Shown here: positions 6,106 to 9,939 of the stretch, piece by piece
Layout of the letters: each line of letters opens with the position of its first letter
How positions within the stretch are numbered: the stretch's first letter is position 1
Assembly: GCA_028701165.1 (NCBI GenBank)
Contig: JAQVRG010000033.1
Span: 1-9,939 of the forward strand
Direction: 5' to 3'
DNA from: Eubacteriales bacterium
GTDB taxonomy: Bacteria > Bacillota > Clostridia > Christensenellales > CAG-138
DNA: 9,939 nucleotides
Translations under genes and position numbers: made by a program
Notes under the pieces: generated by a model
Databases searched by the model: none
What the model saw: the letters and a program-made list of their open reading frames with translations, nothing else
Told to the model about the DNA's origin: nothing

Positions 6106-6119
6106 GTAAACGGTCACTC

Positions 6120-6141
6120 GCGCGGAGGGCGACTTCCGTGC
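6120..6141 (+). promoter_or_regulatory. Small hairpin in the BMP lipoprotein leader
   Basis: GCGCGGA (6120-6126) can pair with TCCGTGC (6135-6141) through seven base pairs including one G-U, around an 8-base loop. It lies 20 bases before the AGGAGG ribosome binding site (6162-6167). It may protect the 5' end of an abundant mRNA. It does not match a riboswitch I know, including the purine riboswitch I looked for because of the transporter family. Confidence 0.3.
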
Positions 6142-6176
6142 AGGACATAAACAACTACTTTAGGAGGAAAATAAGA

Positions 6177-7475
6177 ATGAAGAAGACCTTTGCGATCGTG
6201 ATCGCGTTGGTACTGGTTCTCGCGATGGTCGGCTGCACCGCCGAACAGGCCGCGCAGGTTCAGCAGGCTGCCGAGCAGGTCGCCAATGATCCCGCCGTGC
6301 AGGAGGCCGTGACCGAGGCCGCAGCCGCTGTGGAAGCCGCTGTTGAACCCGCTCCCGCCGCTGCTGATTTCAAAGTGGGCGTTATTCTCGTCCATGATGA
6401 GAACTCCGGCTACGATCTGGCGCACATCGACGGCGTCAAGGCTGCGCAGGCTGCCTTGGGTCTCACCGACGATCAGATCATCTACAAGTACAACATCCCC
6501 GAAGACGAGACCTGCTACGATACCGCCGTTGATCTGGCCGAGCAGGGCTGCAGCATCATCTTCTCCGACTCTTTCAGCCATCAGTCCTACATGATGCAGG
6601 CTGCCGCTGAGTATCCCGACGTGTTCTTCGTAGCCTGCACCGGCGACACCGCCGCCTTGCAGCCTGTCAAGAACGTCGCCAACATGTTCCCCTACACCTT
6701 CCAGTCCCGCTACGTCTCCGGCGTGGTCGCGGGCATGAAGCTTAAGGAGCTCATGGATGCCGGCACCGTCAAGGACGCTTATGTCGGTTATGTTGGCGCT
6801 TACCCCTATGCTGAGGTGGTTTCCGGCTACACCGCCTTCTTCCTTGGCATCCGTTCCATCGTTCCCGAAGCGCACATGGACGTGCAGTACACCAATTCTT
6901 GGTATGATCCCACCGCCGAGGCCGAAGCTGCCAACGCTCTGATCTCCAAGGGCTGCGTCATCATCGGTCAGCACGCTGACTCCACCGGTGCTCCTTCCGC
7001 CGTTCAGGCTGCGCAGGACGCTGGCAAGGTCGTTTACAGCGTTGGTTACAACGTAAGCATGCTGGCGGTTGCCCCCAAGGCCGCGCTGACCAGCGCGCAG
7101 AACAACTGGGGCGCGCTCTACACCCCCGTGATCGACATGCGCATGAAGGGTGAGGCCATCCCCACCGATATGGCGAAGGGCTATGCCGACGACGGCGTTA
7201 TGATCTCCGAGCTGGGCGAGAGCTGCGCGGCAGGCACCGCCGAGAAGGTTGCGGAAGTGGAAGCCGCTCTTAAGGACGGCAGCCTGAACGTGTTCGATTG
7301 CAAGACCTTCACCGTTGGCGGCGAGGAAGTCACCACCTACTTGGGTCTTGATACCGACGGCGACTTCGTTGGCGATACCGGCGAAGCGATCGTGAACGGC
7401 ATCTTCGAGGAGTCCGTGCTCCGCAGCGCGCCGTACTTCGGCCTGCGCATCGACGGCATCACCGAACTCAACTAA
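6177..7475 (+). CDS. BMP-family substrate-binding lipoprotein of an ABC importer
   Basis: The 432-residue protein starts at ATG 6177, 9 bases after AGGAGG (6162-6167). The open frame reaches back to 6087, but that start would sit upstream of the transcription start and put 30 residues before the signal peptide. Residues 1-20 are a lipoprotein signal peptide (MKKTFAIVIALVLVLAMVGC), with lipidation expected at Cys20. Residues 21-63 form an Ala/Val/Glu/Gln-rich linker. From about 64 it is a BMP (Med/PnrA) domain: FKVGVILVHDENSGYDLAHIDG, IIFSDSFSHQSYM, NVANMFPYTFQSRYVSGVVAG, NSWYDPTAEAEAA and IIGQHADSTGAP. The nucleoside-binder motif of PnrA (DKSFN type) is absent. The NSWYDP and QHADS elements recall the subgroup that includes Brucella purine-binding BMP proteins, so a purine-like ligand is possible but unproven. 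Alanine codons here are mostly GCC/GCT, whereas neighbours favour GCG, which fits high expression. Confidence 0.9.
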   Translation: MKKTFAIVIALVLVLAMVGCTAEQAAQVQQAAEQVANDPAVQEAVTEAAAAVEAAVEPAPAAADFKVGVILVHDENSGYDLAHIDGVKAAQAALGLTDDQIIYKYNIPEDETCYDTAVDLAEQGCSIIFSDSFSHQSYMMQAAAEYPDVFFVACTGDTAALQPVKNVANMFPYTFQSRYVSGVVAGMKLKELMDAGTVKDAYVGYVGAYPYAEVVSGYTAFFLGIRSIVPEAHMDVQYTNSWYDPTAEAEAANALISKGCVIIGQHADSTGAPSAVQAAQDAGKVVYSVGYNVSMLAVAPKAALTSAQNNWGALYTPVIDMRMKGEAIPTDMAKGYADDGVMISELGESCAAGTAEKVAEVEAALKDGSLNVFDCKTFTVGGEEVTTYLGLDTDGDFVGDTGEAIVNGIFEESVLRSAPYFGLRIDGITELN

Positions 7476-7493
7476 TCCGAACAACAAACGCTG

Positions 7494-7522
7494 TGAGAGA
7501 AGCGGTTCGTCCGCTTCTCTCA
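7494..7522 (+). terminator. Strong intercistronic hairpin between binding protein and ATPase
   Basis: Perfect 12-bp arms at 7494-7505 and 7511-7522 enclose the loop TTCGT, starting 19 bases after the lipoprotein stop. Only a short ATTTC follows instead of a full T-tract, so it may be a leaky terminator or a 3' mRNA stabiliser. Both would make the binding protein more abundant than the ATPase and permease, as is common in ABC import operons. Confidence 0.7.
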
Positions 7523-7614
7523 TTTCAAACAGGGCGCAATCATCATTATTTTTCATGTCAAGGATCGTTTCGCGCTTGCTCCATCACAGGACGCGCGCAT
7601 CCATATCGGCAATC

Positions 7615-7635
7615 CTGACTTGCGGGACAAGTCGG
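7615..7635 (+). promoter_or_regulatory. Leader hairpin upstream of the ATPase gene
   Basis: GACTTG (7617-7622) and CAAGTC (7628-7633) form perfect arms around CGGGA, extended to eight pairs by a T-G and a C-G pair. It sits 38 bases before the TTG start. I find no convincing sigma-A promoter in the 198-base gap 7476-7673, so the ATPase is probably transcribed by read-through from the lipoprotein promoter. Confidence 0.35.
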
Positions 7636-7673
7636 TTCCGCAAAGAATCTGAAAATAGAAAGGATATCACGCT

Positions 7674-9215
7674 TTGGAAACGAAGAACGCGGTCCAGATG
7701 GTGGACATCACCAAAACCTTTGGCTCTGTCATAGCCAACAACAAGGTTTCCCTTACCATCGATAAAGGCGAGATCCTGTCGCTGCTGGGCGAAAACGGCA
7801 GCGGAAAGACAACGCTTATGAATATGCTTTCGGGTATCTATCTGCCCGACAGCGGGCAGATCTATGTCAACGGCGAAAAGGTGACCATCGCTTCGCCGCG
7901 CGACGCATTTGCCCTGCATATCGGCATGATTCATCAGCATTTCAAGCTGGTGGACGTATTGACCGCCGCTGAAAACATCGTGCTGGGTCTCAACGAGGCT
8001 CCCTTGATCGACCTTAAAAACGTGCGTGCCGCAGTGAATGATATATGCGACCGCTACGGTTTTGTAGTTGAACCGGATAAGAAGGTATACGACATGTCCG
8101 TATCGGAAAAGCAGACCCTTGAGATCGTCAAGGTGCTTTACCGCGGGGCGGACATTTTGATATTGGACGAACCGACCGCCGTATTAACGCCGCAGGAGAC
8201 GGACAAGCTCTTCGCCGTCATGCGCAACATGCAGGCGGACGGCAAGGCGATCGTCATCATCACGCATAAGCTGCATGAGGTTATGGCGATCTCTGACCGC
8301 GTGGCGGTTTTGAGAAAGGGCGAGTACATAGGCGACGTACCCACCAGCGAAACCAGCCCGCAGAAGCTTACCGACATGATGGTGGGCAAGGCGACGACGC
8401 TCAACATCGACCGTCCGGAGCCTGAGAATATCACGGAGCGCCTTGTCGTCAAGGATCTCACCGTGGTGGACTCGGATGGCGTAAAGCGGCTGGATCATGT
8501 AAGCTTCACGGCCTACGGCGGCGAGATACTGGGCGTTGCGGGCATATCCGGCAGCGGGCAAAAGGAGCTGCTGGAGGCGATAGCGGGCTTGCAGCGCATC
8601 GAGGAGGGCGGCAGCATCGTGTATACGCCGCGCGAGGAAAACGCCGCGGGCGAGGAGCTTGTGGGCAAATCCCCCATGGATATCAAAAAAATGGGCGTCC
8701 GTTTGGCCTTTGTGCCGGAGGATCGCCTTGGTATGGGTCTTGTTGGCAACATGAACATACCGGATAATATGATGCTCAAGTCCTACGACGCGGGCAAATC
8801 CGTCTTTACGGACCGCAAGACCCCGCGCGATTTGGGCGCAAGCATCATCGAGCAGCTCGAGGTCGTAACGCCGGGGCTTAGCACGCCGGTGCGCCGTCTT
8901 TCCGGCGGCAACGTGCAAAAGGTGCTCGTCGGCCGCGAGATTGCCGCACATCCCGCGCTGCTTATGACGGCATACGCCGTGCGCGGCTTGGATATCAACA
9001 CGTCCTATACGATCTACCGGCTGCTCAACGAGCAGAAGAAGCTCGGAACCGCCGTGATTTATGTAGGCGAAGATCTTGACGTGCTGCTTGAGCTGTGCGA
9101 TCGCATACTGGTGCTTTGCGCCGGCAAGGTCAGCGGCGTGGTGGACGGCCGTAAGATCAAGAAGGAAGAGGTCGGTTTGCTCATGACCCACCTCGGGCAG
9201 GAGGCGCAAGCATGA
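7674..9215 (+). CDS. Double-domain ABC ATPase of the BMP-type importer
   Basis: The 513-residue protein carries two fused nucleotide-binding domains, as in the YufO/NupA-type ATPases that serve BMP lipoproteins. Domain 1 is complete: Walker A GENGSGKTT (39-47), Q-loop MIHQHF (Gln88), signature MSVSEKQ (141-147), Walker B ILILDEPTAVLTPQE (161-175) and H-loop His198. Domain 2 is degenerate: the Walker A region reads GISGSGQKE (290-298) without the lysine, the signature LSGGNVQK (409-416) is good, and the Walker B region reads LLMTAYAVRGLD, lacking the usual Pro-Thr before RGLD. Loss of the second Walker A lysine is normal in this family, so only one ATP site is expected to be fully active. The start is TTG 7674, with AAGGA at 7659-7663. 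The gene overlaps the permease by 4 bases. Confidence 0.92.
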   Translation: METKNAVQMVDITKTFGSVIANNKVSLTIDKGEILSLLGENGSGKTTLMNMLSGIYLPDSGQIYVNGEKVTIASPRDAFALHIGMIHQHFKLVDVLTAAENIVLGLNEAPLIDLKNVRAAVNDICDRYGFVVEPDKKVYDMSVSEKQTLEIVKVLYRGADILILDEPTAVLTPQETDKLFAVMRNMQADGKAIVIITHKLHEVMAISDRVAVLRKGEYIGDVPTSETSPQKLTDMMVGKATTLNIDRPEPENITERLVVKDLTVVDSDGVKRLDHVSFTAYGGEILGVAGISGSGQKELLEAIAGLQRIEEGGSIVYTPREENAAGEELVGKSPMDIKKMGVRLAFVPEDRLGMGLVGNMNIPDNMMLKSYDAGKSVFTDRKTPRDLGASIIEQLEVVTPGLSTPVRRLSGGNVQKVLVGREIAAHPALLMTAYAVRGLDINTSYTIYRLLNEQKKLGTAVIYVGEDLDVLLELCDRILVLCAGKVSGVVDGRKIKKEEVGLLMTHLGQEAQA

Positions 9216-9939
9216 AGACCAAACAGAAAAAAGAAAGCAGAGAACCCTTGCTCCGCATTTCCAAGCGCGATTATATGCCCGCTTGGCAGGCGCTCGGCGT
9301 AAGACTGATCGGTCTTGCCGTCGCCTTGGTTATCTGCGCCATCATCATTTATGCCATCGTCAAGATGAACCCGCTGAAGGTTTACGGCGCGATGTTCGAG
9401 GGCGCTTTCGGCACCTCCAAGCGTATGTGGGTCACCATCCGCGATACGATGATGCTCCTTTGCATCGCGGTGGGACTTGCGCCCGCCTTCAAGATGAAAT
9501 TCTGGAACATCGGCGCTGAGGGACAGATCCTCATGGGCGGCGTTGTGGCGGCGGGCTGCATGATCAATTTGGATACCGTGCTTCCCACGCTTCCGCTGCT
9601 GATCGTGATGTTTATCGGCAGCGCGCTCGCGGGCGCGGTGTGGGGCTTTGCGCCCGGCTTCTTCAAGGCGAAGTGGAATACCAACGAAACGCTTTTTACC
9701 TTGATGATGAACTATATCGCCATCCAGCTCACCTCCTATTTTGTAGCGCTTTGGGAAAATCCGTTCGGCTCAAGCTCCGTGGGCGTCATCAACCCGCAGA
9801 CGAAGATCGGCTGGTTCCCGTCCGTGTTCGGCCAGATGTATACGCTTAACGTGATCATCGTGGTCGCATTGGTCGTCGCTATGTACATCTACCTTAATTA
9901 CAGCAAGCACGGCTTTGAGATCGCCGTGGTGGGCGACAG
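9212..9939 (+). CDS. ABC permease of the BMP-type importer (3' end beyond the window)
   Basis: About 242 residues are visible. A polar N-terminus (MKTKQKKESREP) is followed by a first membrane helix near residues 29-50 (LIGLAVALVICAIIIYAIV), then the family hallmark MKFWNIGAEGQILMGG, characteristic of the YufP/BmpC-type permeases (BPD_transp_2 superfamily), and further helices around LLIVMFIGSALAGAVWGF, TLMMNYIAIQLTSYFV and LNVIIVVALVVAMYIYL. It would form half of a heterodimeric membrane channel; the second permease gene, normally adjacent, should lie to the right of the window. The ATG is 7 bases after AGGAGG (9199-9204) and overlaps the ATPase stop as ATGA, implying translational coupling. 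No stop codon occurs before base 9939. Confidence 0.9.
   Translation, partial: MKTKQKKESREPLLRISKRDYMPAWQALGVRLIGLAVALVICAIIIYAIVKMNPLKVYGAMFEGAFGTSKRMWVTIRDTMMLLCIAVGLAPAFKMKFWNIGAEGQILMGGVVAAGCMINLDTVLPTLPLLIVMFIGSALAGAVWGFAPGFFKAKWNTNETLFTLMMNYIAIQLTSYFVALWENPFGSSSVGVINPQTKIGWFPSVFGQMYTLNVIIVVALVVAMYIYLNYSKHGFEIAVVGD

Noticed and set aside
6087..6176. N-terminal extension of the BMP lipoprotein starting at ATG 6087
   Set aside because: It overlaps the promoter -10 region and would place 30 polar residues before a normal lipoprotein signal peptide. ATG 6177 has AGGAGG at the right distance.
6061..6176. Purine riboswitch upstream of the BMP transporter
   Set aside because: The GTATAATCC string recalls part of the purine aptamer, but it is the promoter -10 box. 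The conserved three-way junction and loop-loop partners are not present.
6114..7556. Minus-strand open frame of 480 codons opposite the BMP lipoprotein
   Set aside because: It reads as a Gly/Val/His/Asp-rich shadow. The plus strand has the signal peptide, lipobox and BMP motifs.
8184..9209. Minus-strand open frame of 341 codons opposite the ABC ATPase
   Set aside because: It lies wholly inside the ATPase gene, whose Walker motifs are clear; it has no domain of its own.
1..9939. CRISPR arrays, tRNA or rRNA genes, insertion sequences
   Set aside because: No regularly spaced repeats, no tRNA cloverleaf or CCA end, no rRNA-like stretch and no transposase or terminal inverted repeats were seen.

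Overview
The window looks like a piece of a GC-rich Bacillota (Clostridia-type) genome, possibly a metagenome contig. The reasons are strong AGGAGG-type ribosome binding sites, 4-base ATGA overlaps between genes, GTG and TTG starts, a small Xre/membrane-protein gene pair, and a BMP-type (Med/PnrA family) lipoprotein ABC transporter. The taxonomic call is inference from style and gene families, not from a marker gene.

Layout. (1) Bases 1-146 do not fit what follows. Threonine synthase homology begins abruptly at about 135-147, the frame is closed upstream by a stop at 114-116, and the first ~120 bases read best as a fragment of an unrelated protein on the minus strand. (2) Bases 147-2203 (+) hold the C-terminal part of an E. 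coli/yeast-type threonine synthase, overlapping by 4 bases a complete ApgM-like protein of the 'proposed homoserine kinase' group. These are the last two steps of threonine biosynthesis. (3) Bases 2204-2922 (+) hold a self-contained two-gene operon: a consensus sigma-A promoter embedded in repeated 13-bp operator-like sites, a 69-residue Xre regulator, and a four-helix membrane protein. (4) Bases 2923-3031 hold two adjacent hairpins between convergent genes. (5) Gene 3032-4510 (-) is a fold-type II PLP enzyme of unknown substrate. It is divergent from 4812-6047 (+), a zinc-ribbon threonine-synthase-like PLP enzyme. The 301-base gap between them carries a promoter for each and a perfect inverted repeat over the forward -10 box. 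(6) Bases 6177-9939 (+) hold a BMP-family lipoprotein, a double-domain ABC ATPase and the start of a permease, which runs off the window. The lipoprotein has its own extended -10 promoter inside an inverted repeat. A strong hairpin separates it from the ATPase, consistent with excess expression of the binding protein.

How the genes may work together. Regions 5 and 6 together look like an uptake-plus-metabolism locus: a BMP importer beside two PLP enzymes that belong to biosynthetic-looking superfamilies but have non-standard active-site loops. A canonical threonine pair sits in region 2, so the second threonine-synthase-like enzyme is probably not the housekeeping one. The substrate cannot be read from the sequence. 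This PLP/BMP combination is the best candidate here for an undescribed system. The Xre operon and its operator array are the clearest regulatory finding.
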